In this document: positions 8,955-17,630 of the stretch, one piece after another
How positions within the stretch are numbered: the stretch's first letter is position 1
Layout: the number at the start of each line of letters is the position of its first letter
Source: Pyrobaculum oguniense TE7
GTDB taxonomy: Archaea > Thermoproteota > Thermoprotei > Thermoproteales > Thermoproteaceae
Direction: 5' to 3'
Assembly: GCA_000247545.1 (NCBI GenBank)
Contig: CP003316.1
Coordinates: 1,025,233 to 1,089,232 of the forward strand
DNA length: 64,000 bases
Translations under genes and position numbers: made by a program
Notes under the pieces: model-generated
Databases searched by the model: none
The model's input: only the letters and a program-made list of their open reading frames with translations
Told to the model about the DNA's origin: nothing

Positions 8955-8964
8955 CTCTTTTCTA
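8953..8964 (+). terminator. T-rich terminator of the structured RNA
   Basis: TTCTCTTTTCT begins where the closing stem ends, the arrangement expected for archaeal oligo-T termination. Confidence 0.5.
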
Positions 8965-9034
8965 ATCTCCCAATATAGAGACTTGCCCTAGATGTGGCAA
9001 GCTCCGTGTTTTATTTAAACTCCTTGGATGCTAC

Positions 9035-10075
9035 ATGGGCTTCGACTACTTGCTGTTTTTCATAATTCCCAACCTCGCCGGGGGCTTGTACATACTCCTA
9101 GCCGCGTTGGGGCTGTCAAGTGGCCGTGTGAGGCACAGCGCGAGGCCCGTTGACAACTACTTGGTGGTGGTTGTTACTGTGGGCAACGAGAGGGTCCTCC
9201 CGGCGCTTCGGGAGACCGTGGCCCAGCTTGAGAGGCTTGGCCTCCGCTACGTGGTTGTGTCGTCGAGGCCGCTACCCTTAGGCAATGTGCTGGTGGTGCC
9301 GAGGGAGGCCGATGGGACTAAGTACAGAGCTATTAAGTGGTTTGTCGAGAACTACGCACGAGCAGATATGTGGTACATATTTCTCGACGACGACAGCTAC
9401 CCGCTGGACAGCGGCTTCCTCCGCGACATCGCCTACTACGGAGGACGGGGGTATGTGGCTGGGAACGGCATAATTGTGCCGAGGCCGGGAAGATCTGCGC
9501 TGGCGTATGCCCTTGACTGGGTGCGGTACTTCCACGACTTGACGCTATACCGGTTCGCCCTGGAGGTTTTGAGGAGGCCTATCTTCGGGATGCACGGCGA
9601 GCTTTTGATAGTCCGCGGCGATGTTTTGAAAGAGGTGTGGCCTGCCATGGGCGACACGGTTGCTGAGGACTTCCGCTTCGCCATGGAGCTGGCCAAGAGG
9701 GGGTATAAGACCTTCCAAACGGCGACGCCCGTCTCTATAAAAAGCCCCAACAGCCTCGCCGACTTCGTGAGGCAGAGGGCCAGGTGGGCGGCTGCCGTGG
9801 CGGAGGCTTTTAGGTACCGCAACCCCTACTACCTTGTTCTAATTCTTGTAGTGCCAGCTGTTCTCTGGCTGGGGGCACTCGGAGGCTCCTCCTACGGTTA
9901 CCTCGGCACACCACAAGCTGTCGCCGCGATGTATTTGGCAGTGTACACATACGGAAGTATAAAAGCCAGGAGGTATATAATCGACGTCTTTGTGGCTTCC
10001 CTCCTAGAACTTGTCGGCCTCGCCGTAGGGATAGTCAGAAAAGCCGCCAGCTTCTACATAATCGACAAACGCTAG
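9035..10075 (+). CDS. Membrane glycosyltransferase, GT2-like
   Basis: 346 residues: one N-terminal membrane helix (5-27), a GT-A catalytic domain with the metal/nucleotide-binding DDD at 118-120 (FLDDDSYPLD), the catalytic-base region GDTVAEDF (206-213) and a (Q/R)xxRW acceptor motif as RQRARW (246-251), then two or three C-terminal membrane helices. This is the layout of processive GT2 enzymes. It probably builds a surface polysaccharide or glycolipid from a nucleotide sugar at the inner face of the membrane. ATG about 20 bases after TTATTTAAAC. No other polysaccharide gene is adjacent. Confidence 0.85.
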   Translation: MGFDYLLFFIIPNLAGGLYILLAALGLSSGRVRHSARPVDNYLVVVVTVGNERVLPALRETVAQLERLGLRYVVVSSRPLPLGNVLVVPREADGTKYRAIKWFVENYARADMWYIFLDDDSYPLDSGFLRDIAYYGGRGYVAGNGIIVPRPGRSALAYALDWVRYFHDLTLYRFALEVLRRPIFGMHGELLIVRGDVLKEVWPAMGDTVAEDFRFAMELAKRGYKTFQTATPVSIKSPNSLADFVRQRARWAAAVAEAFRYRNPYYLVLILVVPAVLWLGALGGSSYGYLGTPQAVAAMYLAVYTYGSIKARRYIIDVFVASLLELVGLAVGIVRKAASFYIIDKR

Positions 10076-10253
10076 AGTAGGCGCCTCGGAGCCGTATCAA
10101 AACGACGCTTGGAGTAAGGATTTTGACGGCTAGGGCGTCTCGTGTGTAAAAGTACAAGCTAGCCTACTTAGCCGTAGTCACCGCGCTTGCACTGCAAAGG
10201 CGCTAGCTGGAGTAAAGCGCCACGCGGAAGGCGGGTCGTGCCATTGGTGGCCG

Positions 10254-12320
10254 CTACCGCTTCCTAAGCGCGAAGTAGAACATAACGGCCAGCACAGCGA
10301 CAGCTAGGACAGCGGCTACGATCCATCCGCCGCTCTGTGTAGGCGCCGTGCCTCCAGTCGCTGGTGCCAGGATTAGGGGCGCAGTGGTGTTTGCCACTTC
10401 TACTGTGACTGTGTACGGCACGGTGTAGGGGTTGCCGAAGCGGTCTATGTACGTCAGGGTCAGCTCTATGTCGTAGCGGCCCGGCGCCGTGGCGTTGAAG
10501 CTGAGGGGGATAGCTGTGCTAGCCTGGGGGTCTAGCCGCCCGGCGAAGTAGTATGGGTTTGCCACAGGCTTGACGCCTTCTGGGGCGCGTGCCCTCAGCT
10601 GGAGGTTTATGGCGGGGACAAAGCCCTCGTTCAGCACAGTGACGGTGATATAGAATGGCTTCCCTACCTCGGCCCTGGGCGGCGTCACTACAACAGACGA
10701 TATATTCACCGCCGGGACTTGGTATACTTGGACGTAGAATGCGCCTTGTGCAGTCCCAGAGGCGCCGAGGTCTGTTACGTAGACGATGTTGTAGGTGAAG
10801 GCTACGGCGCCGCCTTGGGTGACTGGGACTAAGAAGGATATGGGCAACTCTGCGCTTTCTAGAGGGGCGAGGCGGCCGATTTGGAAGGTGTAGCTGGGCG
10901 CCGCCACGTCGCCGGTGGCGGGGGTGATGGTGACCACGGCCCTTTGTATTGCCACGTCGCCGTTGTTCACCAGCTTGACTACCACGGTGCGGTTGCCGCC
11001 TGCCTTGACAAGAGAGGGCACGGGGGTTGCGGTGAATATGCTCGCCGAAGTAGCGGGTAGCGTGACCGTGTACTGGTCTACTCCTCCGCTGTGGCGTACA
11101 GTTACCGTGAAGACCACGGGCTGGGCTGCAAACGGCGTCACGACCAGCCTCGCCTCTGCCTCGCCTATCCCGCCGAAGCGGAATGGCATTGGCTTGTCGA
11201 CGGCGGCGTTGGATACAGTAACGGAGACGTTGAAGGGCCCTGACGCCCGCACCAGCAGGGTCACGTTGTTAGCCACACCTGCCACAAGTCTATTAGGCTT
11301 GACCTCGACGGCCGACGCCCCCTCCGCCTCTTGCTGAACGGCGGCTGTGGCAGAGACTTGGTCAACTCTGGACACTCCCCCCACGCTGTAGGCCACCTGC
11401 GCCGTGAAGGTGACTGCCCCGCCGATGGGGTACACATCTACAACTGCGGAGCCCTTGCCGGCCTTTATGGGCACCGAGATGGCGGAGCGGGGGGCCGCGG
11501 CGCCGGCCACCGATATGGTTGCAACCCCGTCAGCCACAACTGGCAGAATCACTGTGATGTTTACAGAATTGAACTTGTTCTGCGAAAGTACGGCGGGGCT
11601 GATTGCGAGGATTGGCGGGGGAGGCGGCGTGGCGAAAATCGGTACCGAATACGTCAGAGAGACAGGTTCCCCCAGCCAGTCCTTTGTCTGTATAGTCACG
11701 AGTAGCGAGGCTGTGGTGGCTTCTGCGACAACTACTACGGGGACCTCGGCCCTGGTGCCGCCGATTTTCACAGGGCCAATCGGCGAGGCTACCCGCGCCC
11801 CTTGGCCCTGGAGGGAGAGGGAAGAGGTGAAAGCGTATGGGTTTTCAACCACCAGCGTGATGTTGCTGGGGATGCCTAGAATGACGGCGCCCCGCGTCGA
11901 GAGGTTGTATGCGGGGTAGGGCGGGATGAAAACACCTGCGTACTCCACCTTCGTGACGCCGTCTTCGAGGCCGCTTGTGGTGCGCTTGTACCTTGCGTTG
12001 ATCACCACGTTGGCTGGGCACGTGCGGTTCAGCTCCTTGGCCACCACCTTCACCGATGCGGTCACCACGCCGGGGCCTGCGGAGGCCATCTCCGCCGGGT
12101 CCAAGGCGATGAGGTGTGGGCACTTCGGATCGATAGAAACCGCCACGTCGACTAACTCGGCAGAAGTGTAGAAGGAAAGCGCCAACACCCCCACGTCGCC
12201 TGGGAACTTTGGGAGCTGCGCCCACTTAGCCCCCAGCCAGAGGTAGTCAACAGAGGGCGTAAATATGGATACTTGGGCAAGCACAAACCACGTAGCCACA
12301 ATAATCACTACCGCTCTCAT
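10254..12320 (-). CDS. CARDB-type surface protein, cassette A
   Basis: 688 residues: N-terminal signal helix, near-N-terminal DYLWLGAKW and KFPGDVGV blocks, a long all-beta series of Ig/CARDB-like repeats (for example NVTLLVRASGPFNVSVTV, and NGDVAIQRAVVTITPATG), and a C-terminal membrane helix followed by ALRKR. It is closely similar along its whole length to the protein encoded at 27347-29455. COG1361-type proteins of this form are exported and membrane-anchored, often beside FtsX/MacB-type ABC genes, as here. TATA centre 22 bases from the ATG. A role as extracytoplasmic partner of the permease is inferred from context. Confidence 0.8.
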   Translation of the reverse strand: MRAVVIIVATWFVLAQVSIFTPSVDYLWLGAKWAQLPKFPGDVGVLALSFYTSAELVDVAVSIDPKCPHLIALDPAEMASAGPGVVTASVKVVAKELNRTCPANVVINARYKRTTSGLEDGVTKVEYAGVFIPPYPAYNLSTRGAVILGIPSNITLVVENPYAFTSSLSLQGQGARVASPIGPVKIGGTRAEVPVVVVAEATTASLLVTIQTKDWLGEPVSLTYSVPIFATPPPPPILAISPAVLSQNKFNSVNITVILPVVADGVATISVAGAAAPRSAISVPIKAGKGSAVVDVYPIGGAVTFTAQVAYSVGGVSRVDQVSATAAVQQEAEGASAVEVKPNRLVAGVANNVTLLVRASGPFNVSVTVSNAAVDKPMPFRFGGIGEAEARLVVTPFAAQPVVFTVTVRHSGGVDQYTVTLPATSASIFTATPVPSLVKAGGNRTVVVKLVNNGDVAIQRAVVTITPATGDVAAPSYTFQIGRLAPLESAELPISFLVPVTQGGAVAFTYNIVYVTDLGASGTAQGAFYVQVYQVPAVNISSVVVTPPRAEVGKPFYITVTVLNEGFVPAINLQLRARAPEGVKPVANPYYFAGRLDPQASTAIPLSFNATAPGRYDIELTLTYIDRFGNPYTVPYTVTVEVANTTAPLILAPATGGTAPTQSGGWIVAAVLAVAVLAVMFYFALRKR

Positions 12321-12365
12321 ATTCCACGCATCAACCTTACAATTAAAGTTATCTGTGGAGCACCC

Positions 12366-12383
12366 CCACTGAACACACAGTGG
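12366..12383. promoter_or_regulatory. Inverted repeat upstream of cassette A surface gene
   Basis: CCACTG-AACACA-CAGTGG is a perfect 6-6-6 inverted repeat lying just upstream of the TATA element (centre about 12342) of the minus-strand surface-protein gene, where an archaeal activator would bind. It resembles, but does not equal, the palindrome in cassette B. Confidence 0.35.
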
Positions 12384-12617
12384 TTTGCATTGCCACTAAA
12401 TTCACCCAAGCTACTAGGCTTTTTCCTCCTAACAACACACGTTTTGGAGTGCGCCTCTTCGCCACAAGCGTTAGAATTTCCAGTAGGGGCACTCTACACA
12501 TTATGAGATAGAGCTCCAACCGCTTTCCTATTTGCCATAGATGTCGCGCTTACGTCCAGCGTTTATAGCCTGTACTTTTTCAACAAAAAATTTAGATATG
12601 CGTTGTATATTCTAACT

Positions 12618-13109
12618 ATGAGGGTAACCACAGGATTGAAGTGGGGCTTGGTCGTAGGCGCCGTAGTGGGGGTTCTCCAAGGCATAGTGAGCTACTTAGA
12701 ATACCTAGAGACAGGTGAGGCCCTACTAAGGTTTATTTACCAGGAAATGATAAGGCAAGGCACTCCTCCAGAAGTTGCTACGCGGGCATTAGAAATTTCA
12801 AGATTTTTCATAGGACCGGGGGCTGTTATAAGTTCTATAATCGGCAACGTAATAACCTACTTAATAATCGGCATTATCATGGCCGCCGTCTGGGAGAAGT
12901 TGAGGACTAGCTGGTTGGTGAAGGGCCTAATCTTTTCTGTAGCCTTGTTGGCAATAACGGTTATCCCGGCATTGGTGTCGCCGCCGCCACCGGGCTATCC
13001 GCGATCTCCTATTCAATACACCGCTCTTCATATCGCCATTTCCTTTGCGGGTCCACTCCTGCTGGCGGCGTTTCTTAACAAAACAGCGCAGAAAGAAGTG
13101 ACAAGTTGA
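12618..13109 (+). CDS. Four-helix membrane protein of cassette A
   Basis: 163 residues with about four hydrophobic segments and Pro-rich loop PPPPGYPRSP. The ATG at 12618 (MRVTTGLKWG) is preferred over a TTG fifteen bases upstream because the TATA-like AAAAAATTTAGATAT lies just ahead. It sits between the surface-protein gene and the FtsX permease, on the permease strand, so it may be part of the same transporter. Base composition is AT-richer than its neighbours. Family not recognised. Confidence 0.65.
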   Translation: MRVTTGLKWGLVVGAVVGVLQGIVSYLEYLETGEALLRFIYQEMIRQGTPPEVATRALEISRFFIGPGAVISSIIGNVITYLIIGIIMAAVWEKLRTSWLVKGLIFSVALLAITVIPALVSPPPPGYPRSPIQYTALHIAISFAGPLLLAAFLNKTAQKEVTS

Positions 13110-13197
13110 GGAGGCCTCTCGGTGTGTGCAACAGTTTTTAACTCGCAGAGTAGTGTTGCGGCTTTATAGTTTTTAACTAAACGCAGTGGGGGGTTAG

Positions 13198-14352
13198 ATG
13201 TTTTTTGAGATACTTAGCCTGGCGTGGAGGGCGCTGTGGGAGCGGCGGGGAAGGACAGTTGGGGCCATAATCGGCGTCGTTATTGCGTTCACAGCCCTGA
13301 GCTTTGCCTTGCTTCTGGGACATACTTTTAGGTACTACGTCACCCAGTTCTTCACCTCGACCTTTCAGCTCAACGCCCTGTACGTCGTGGGCGTAGAGTT
13401 CACCGACACCGACGTCTTTGCCATATCTACCATCAGCGGCGTTGATCTCGTGGTGCCGCTGGCCGCGACGCAGGCCAGTGTTGTACTGCCGGGTGCTCCC
13501 CAGCGCACGGTAGTAACACTGTACGGCGTCCCCTCCTACGTCTTGCACAAGGTTTTCCCGCAGTCCGCCCTGAGGGAGGGGGCTTCCGTACTGGGGCCCA
13601 ACCTCGCCTTGGTTGGGTACTACATTGCCTACGATTCGTCAACCGGTCTACAGAGGCTCGGCGTGGGGTCGCCGGTGGTGGTTACGCTAGGCGATAAGTC
13701 TGCCTCTTTCGTCGTCATGGGGGTGTTGGCTTTAGGCAATATGGGAGTTTTAGACACGGCAACGGGGGTGTATGTAGATATTGAGACTTTCAGAGCTTTA
13801 ACAGGGGCTAGGCACTACGCGATGCTGGTAGTCTACGCCAAGGATACCTCCCTAGTTAGGCAGATAGAGGGGGGAATAAGGGCCCGCTACCCCAACGCGC
13901 AGATTTTCTCGCCGCAGACATTAATAGAATCAGTAAACACGTTTTTTGTGCAGTTTCAGCTATTTCTCGGATTAATAAGCGGCGTCAGCACCTTGATCAC
14001 GGCGCTTTGGCTGTACGACACTATGACCATAAGCACGATGCAGAGGACTAAAGAGATCGGCGTGCTTAGGGCGGTGGGCTTCAAGAAGAGACAAGTTACG
14101 GTTATGTTCTTGATGGAGGCGCTTATAATTGCCGTCATAGGCGTAGCGGTGGGCGTCCCCATACTCTTAGCTGTGGGCTACGTGGCACAGCTAGTTGCCA
14201 GCGCTTTTCTGGGCCCCAGCGGACTTATAATCGACCCCCTAGTGTTGGCCGGCGCGGCGGCGTTGGTGGTATTGGTAAACTTGACAGGCGCCCTCCTCCC
14301 AGCGTACAGGGCAGGCCGCATTGAGATCGTAAACGCCTTGAGATACGAATAA
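13198..14352 (+). CDS. FtsX/MacB-type ABC permease, cassette A
   Basis: 384 residues with the MacB/LolCE layout: N-terminal helix (GRTVGAIIGVVIAFTALS), a large extracytoplasmic domain (about 45-240), three C-terminal helices and the closing LLPAYRAGRIEIVNALRYE signature that contacts the ATPase. Close paralogue of the permease at 29536-30741 (shared FLGLISGVSTLITALWLYD block). No ATPase gene adjoins this copy, so it may use the ATPase of cassette B. Substrate unknown; this family often moves lipids, peptides or antibiotics or transmits force across the membrane. Confidence 0.85.
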   Translation: MFFEILSLAWRALWERRGRTVGAIIGVVIAFTALSFALLLGHTFRYYVTQFFTSTFQLNALYVVGVEFTDTDVFAISTISGVDLVVPLAATQASVVLPGAPQRTVVTLYGVPSYVLHKVFPQSALREGASVLGPNLALVGYYIAYDSSTGLQRLGVGSPVVVTLGDKSASFVVMGVLALGNMGVLDTATGVYVDIETFRALTGARHYAMLVVYAKDTSLVRQIEGGIRARYPNAQIFSPQTLIESVNTFFVQFQLFLGLISGVSTLITALWLYDTMTISTMQRTKEIGVLRAVGFKKRQVTVMFLMEALIIAVIGVAVGVPILLAVGYVAQLVASAFLGPSGLIIDPLVLAGAAALVVLVNLTGALLPAYRAGRIEIVNALRYE

Positions 14353-14662
14353 GACACCTCTCTTGAGACAACCCATGTCCTCCTATATTAGGCGAGGAAT
14401 AGTCCCCACCTCCGTCCAGACATCGCAACGGCATAGACGGTGCATGCGGAAGCGCAAGCTCTGACAGTGCTCGCACCGCGGTTAGTCGCCTACACGCCGG
14501 CCCCGGGAAAATGTATCAGATCCTAGACGCCACGTTTGACCGTGACAATTGTGAGAGAACTGGGGAGTGCATCCCCCACGGACAACGCCGCAACGATTCC
14601 AAATCTGAAGGGGCAGGTCTGTAGGTTAATCTCGGCGATGCGCACTAAGCGATCTTCTAGTG

Positions 14663-14815
14663 ATGAATCTCACCGTCCTCGTCCACTACCTCTTTGGCCT
14701 TGTCGGCACGTCGACCGTGGGGTATGGCCTATGGACGGTGCTCAGCGCGTCGGATGTGCCTCCTCAGTCGAGCCGCGGTGTTTGTGGAAAATCTGCATAT
14801 GGCGACGTGATGTAG
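14663..14815 (+). CDS. Possible 50-aa membrane fragment
   Basis: ATG to TAG frame whose first 30 residues (MNLTVLVHYLFGLVGTSTVG and on) look like a membrane helix; the rest degenerates. No TATA element is obvious. It may be the head of a decayed gene in this 760-base gene-poor gap. Confidence 0.2.
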   Translation: MNLTVLVHYLFGLVGTSTVGYGLWTVLSASDVPPQSSRGVCGKSAYGDVM

Positions 14816-14847
14816 GCCTACTGAAATTCCCGGAGTTGCCATTGGCA

Positions 14848-15080
14848 CTACCTCAACAATACGAGCAACAGCATAACCACGAGGAATGTAGCCAAGAACA
14901 CGGCGACTGCCCTGTGGACCCGCCAAGGATTCGCCTCCTGTAGCTCCCTCAGCCTTCTGAAAGTCTCCCTAATTTGTCTCCACGCCTCCTCGTGGCCTCT
15001 AGCGCACGGTAGACCTGGCGAAGTCCTCCCTAAGGCTTTTTGAAAACTCGCACGAGGGCGAATAGGAACAGGAACCAGAG
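14848..15080 (-). pseudogene. Decayed membrane/coiled-coil gene
   Basis: Reading the minus strand, three frames carry successive protein-like pieces: a hydrophobic ILWFLFLFALVRVF, then KSLREDFARSTVR, then WRQIRETFRRLRELQEANP followed by a membrane helix (AVAVFLATFLVVMLLLVLLR) and a TAG. The two amphipathic pieces resemble each other (LREDFARS, IRETFRRL). At least two frameshifts separate them, so this is a relic. Parent family not recognised. Confidence 0.4.
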
Positions 15081-15111
15081 GATTTGGAGAACAATTGAAA
15101 GACGTTAAAAA

Positions 15112-16266
15112 TTACGCCCACCAGTACTTCTCTCTTAGCATCTTGGCGGCTTTTACCATGGCTTTTAGCTTCTCGACGGCAACGGCGCGAGGGAAGGCGC
15201 GGTACATGCCCGGCGCGAAGCCGCAGTCTGGGTTAAGCCAAATCCTGACGGGGTCGACGTACTTCACAATCTTCTCCACGTGCGCCGCCACCTCCTCTGG
15301 GGTCTCCACCCGCTTGGGGTCCCTCACGTCGATTGAGCCTAGGCCGATCTCCTTGTCGCTGGGCAGTATCTTGGCGAACTCCACCGGGTCTCCCATTCTG
15401 GGGTGCTTGTATTCCACGACGTACTGCTTGACCTTGACGTCGAAGACTTGTGGGGCCAGCCTCTCGTAGCCCACCACTGGGGACTCCTCGGTGGGCCACC
15501 GGTCGAGGTGCATGCCGATGCGGACCGAGGTGCCGAAGCCCTGGACCGTCTCGTTTACGAGGTCGACGGCTAGCTGGATCTCGTCTTTGAGCCCCCTGTA
15601 CTTCTGGCCGTAGAGCTCAGAGGCCACCTGCTTGTATCGGTCGGGCCTGTCCGGCTCCGCCTCTATGAGGTCTCCCAGCATGGGCTCATCCAGCTGGATG
15701 AAGGCCACGCCGGCGTCTATGAGCCTCGCTATCTCCCTTCTCAACACCTTGACGTAGGCCTCGGCGGCGTCTTCTGGGCGGGGGTAGTAGGGGGCCGAAA
15801 TCTTGGCGTGCCACGCCTCCCACATAATTAGGTAGGGCGACGGGAGAGTCACCTTGAGGGGCTTCTGGGTCACCTTCTTGGCGTACTGCACCTCGTCCAC
15901 AGCTATGATGCTGTCCTCTATGTAGCCGGCGATGACAGGCCGCCAGAGGGTGAGGGGGGCCTTGTACTTCTTCATTATCTCCTTGGCGTTGGGGTGGAGC
16001 TCCTCCACCCGGACGATTTTGAAGCCCTCCAGCTTCTGGCCGACGAAGGCGACGAAGGAGGTCCTCCTCTGCTCTCCGTCGGTAATGACGTCTAGGCCCG
16101 CCTCCTCCTGGTCCTTTATGGCGAGCTTCACCGCGTCGTCTAGGTACTGGGAGAAGGTCTGCTGGTCTAGTTGGCCTTTTTCGAACTTCTCAAAGGCATC
16201 TATCAGCCAACCCGGCCTTGGCCACGAGCCGACTACCGACGTTACGAATGCCCTTGGGAGAGACAT
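15112..16266 (-). CDS. metE: Cobalamin-independent methionine synthase, core (C-terminal) form
   Basis: 384 residues, the size of archaeal core MetE proteins, which hold only the C-terminal catalytic half of bacterial MetE. Visible motifs are VVGSWPRP at the start, DGEQRR, FIQLDEPML (zinc-site region), GMHLDRWP and LNPDCGFAPG, the last carrying the Cys that with His/Glu binds zinc and homocysteine. It methylates homocysteine to methionine; archaeal forms probably take the methyl group from a donor other than folyl-triglutamate. TATA (GATAAAAAG) about 24 bases upstream of the ATG; divergent from the thiolase gene. Confidence 0.88.
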   Translation of the reverse strand: MSLPRAFVTSVVGSWPRPGWLIDAFEKFEKGQLDQQTFSQYLDDAVKLAIKDQEEAGLDVITDGEQRRTSFVAFVGQKLEGFKIVRVEELHPNAKEIMKKYKAPLTLWRPVIAGYIEDSIIAVDEVQYAKKVTQKPLKVTLPSPYLIMWEAWHAKISAPYYPRPEDAAEAYVKVLRREIARLIDAGVAFIQLDEPMLGDLIEAEPDRPDRYKQVASELYGQKYRGLKDEIQLAVDLVNETVQGFGTSVRIGMHLDRWPTEESPVVGYERLAPQVFDVKVKQYVVEYKHPRMGDPVEFAKILPSDKEIGLGSIDVRDPKRVETPEEVAAHVEKIVKYVDPVRIWLNPDCGFAPGMYRAFPRAVAVEKLKAMVKAAKMLREKYWWA

Positions 16267-16386
16267 TGGGGCGTTGCAAACAAGTCTTTTTATCTTTATC
16301 CGCCTGGATCAAGGCGCGTTTTGCGCAGTGCGCCTTTTTAGAACCTGTCGATAAGAAAATAAAAAAAGATTAAACAGCATAAAGCC

Positions 16387-17595
16387 ATGCAACAGGTCGG
16401 CAAAAGGTTGGAAAACGTGTACCTAGTCGCCTTTGCCCGCACGGCCTTCACGAGGTTTTCCCGGAAAGACCCCCAGAAAGACGACTTCTGGGATTTGAGG
16501 CCTGAGGACCTAGCGGCGGTGGCTGTGAAGGCCCTTTTTGAGAAAACCGGCGTCAAACCGGAGGACGTGGAGGATGTGCTGACAGGGACGGCGCTCCCGG
16601 TGGGGGAGCAGTGGCTATACGGAGGCCGCCACGTGATTTTCGCGGCGAAGCTCCCCTACACAATACCGGCGGCGCACATCGACAGGCAGTGCGCCTCCTC
16701 TATCACCACAGTAGGCTTCGGCGCCATGGAGGTGGCCACCGGCATGGCAGACGTGGTTATAGCCGGCGGGGTTGAGAAGATGTCTAAAACTCCCATGTAC
16801 GAAAACCCCCACATCGAGATAAACCCCAAGTTCCTCGCCGATGAGGAATACGTCAGGCTGTACAACCTCCCCATTGGCTACGTCATGGGTCTGACGGCTG
16901 AGAGGCTTGCAGAGGTATCGGGCATCAAGAGGGAGGAGATGGACGCCTGGTCTCTCCGAAGCCACAGGAAAGCTACAGAGGCCCAGGAAAAGGGCTACTT
17001 CAGAGATGAGATTATTCCGATAATAGTGGAGAGGGAGGGGCAGAAGAAGGTGGTTGACCGGGACCAGTCGGTGAGGCCTGACACTACGCTTGAGGCGCTG
17101 GCCAAGCTCCCGCCGGCGTTTAAGCCAGACGGCGTGATAACGGCGGGCAACTCGTCACCTCTCAACTCCGGCGCGGCCTACGTGATGCTGGCGTCGGGGG
17201 AAGCTGTGAAAAAATACGGCCTCCAGCCGCTGGCCAAGGTGAGGGCGGTGGCCTTCGCCGGTGTGCCGCCGGAGGTCATGGGCATGGGGCCCGTGCCGGC
17301 GTCTAGGAAGGCGCTTGAGAAGGCTGGGCTGTCGGCGAAGCAGATCGGGAGGTGGGAGATAAACGAGGCCTTCGCCGTCGTCACCCTATACGCCATCAGA
17401 GAGCTGGGCATAGATCCCGACACCGTCAACACCAGGGGTGGGGCGATAGCCATAGGGCACCCACTGGGCGCCACGGGGGCTAGGATTATCGGAACTTTGG
17501 CTAGGCAGATGCAGATAGACGGCGTCGACTACGGCGTGGCCACTCTCTGCGTGGGCGGAGGGCAGGGGGCAGCCGTCGTCTTAGAAAGAGTATAA
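16387..17595 (+). CDS. Acetyl-CoA acetyltransferase (thiolase)
   Basis: 402 residues, full thiolase length. The acyl-accepting Cys102 is in DRQCASSITTVG, the second motif has His358 in GHPLGATGAR, and Cys388 is in LCVGGGQG, so all three catalytic residues are present. It makes or cleaves acetoacetyl-CoA. In archaea such thiolases often work with an HMG-CoA synthase and a DUF35 protein, but neither is adjacent here, which leaves a fatty-acid or carbon-fixation role possible. A/T-rich promoter AAAAAAAGATT lies about 25 bases upstream. Confidence 0.93.
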   Translation: MQQVGKRLENVYLVAFARTAFTRFSRKDPQKDDFWDLRPEDLAAVAVKALFEKTGVKPEDVEDVLTGTALPVGEQWLYGGRHVIFAAKLPYTIPAAHIDRQCASSITTVGFGAMEVATGMADVVIAGGVEKMSKTPMYENPHIEINPKFLADEEYVRLYNLPIGYVMGLTAERLAEVSGIKREEMDAWSLRSHRKATEAQEKGYFRDEIIPIIVEREGQKKVVDRDQSVRPDTTLEALAKLPPAFKPDGVITAGNSSPLNSGAAYVMLASGEAVKKYGLQPLAKVRAVAFAGVPPEVMGMGPVPASRKALEKAGLSAKQIGRWEINEAFAVVTLYAIRELGIDPDTVNTRGGAIAIGHPLGATGARIIGTLARQMQIDGVDYGVATLCVGGGQGAAVVLERV

Positions 17596-17630
17596 ACAAC
17601 CTTTAAAAACTACACAATTTTCTTATCGCC

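Noticed and set aside
8764-8991. 75-codon plus-strand frame across the structured RNA
   Set aside because: It is rich in Pro/Gly/Arg from the GC-rich stems, starts with TTG before the TATA box, and lacks any protein motif; the RNA reading explains promoter, stems and T run better.
10915-11919. Long plus-strand frames inside the cassette A surface gene (and similar ones at 27576-28975)
   Set aside because: They are antisense shadows with Thr/Ser/Ala-rich composition created by the codon bias of the real gene.
14661-14680. Box C-like GTGATGA as a C/D guide RNA start
   Set aside because: No D, D' (CTGA) or second C box follows at the needed spacing.
14536-14943. 135-codon plus-strand frame in the gap before metE
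   Set aside because: Random-looking composition, no TATA element, and it overlaps the better-supported minus-strand relic.
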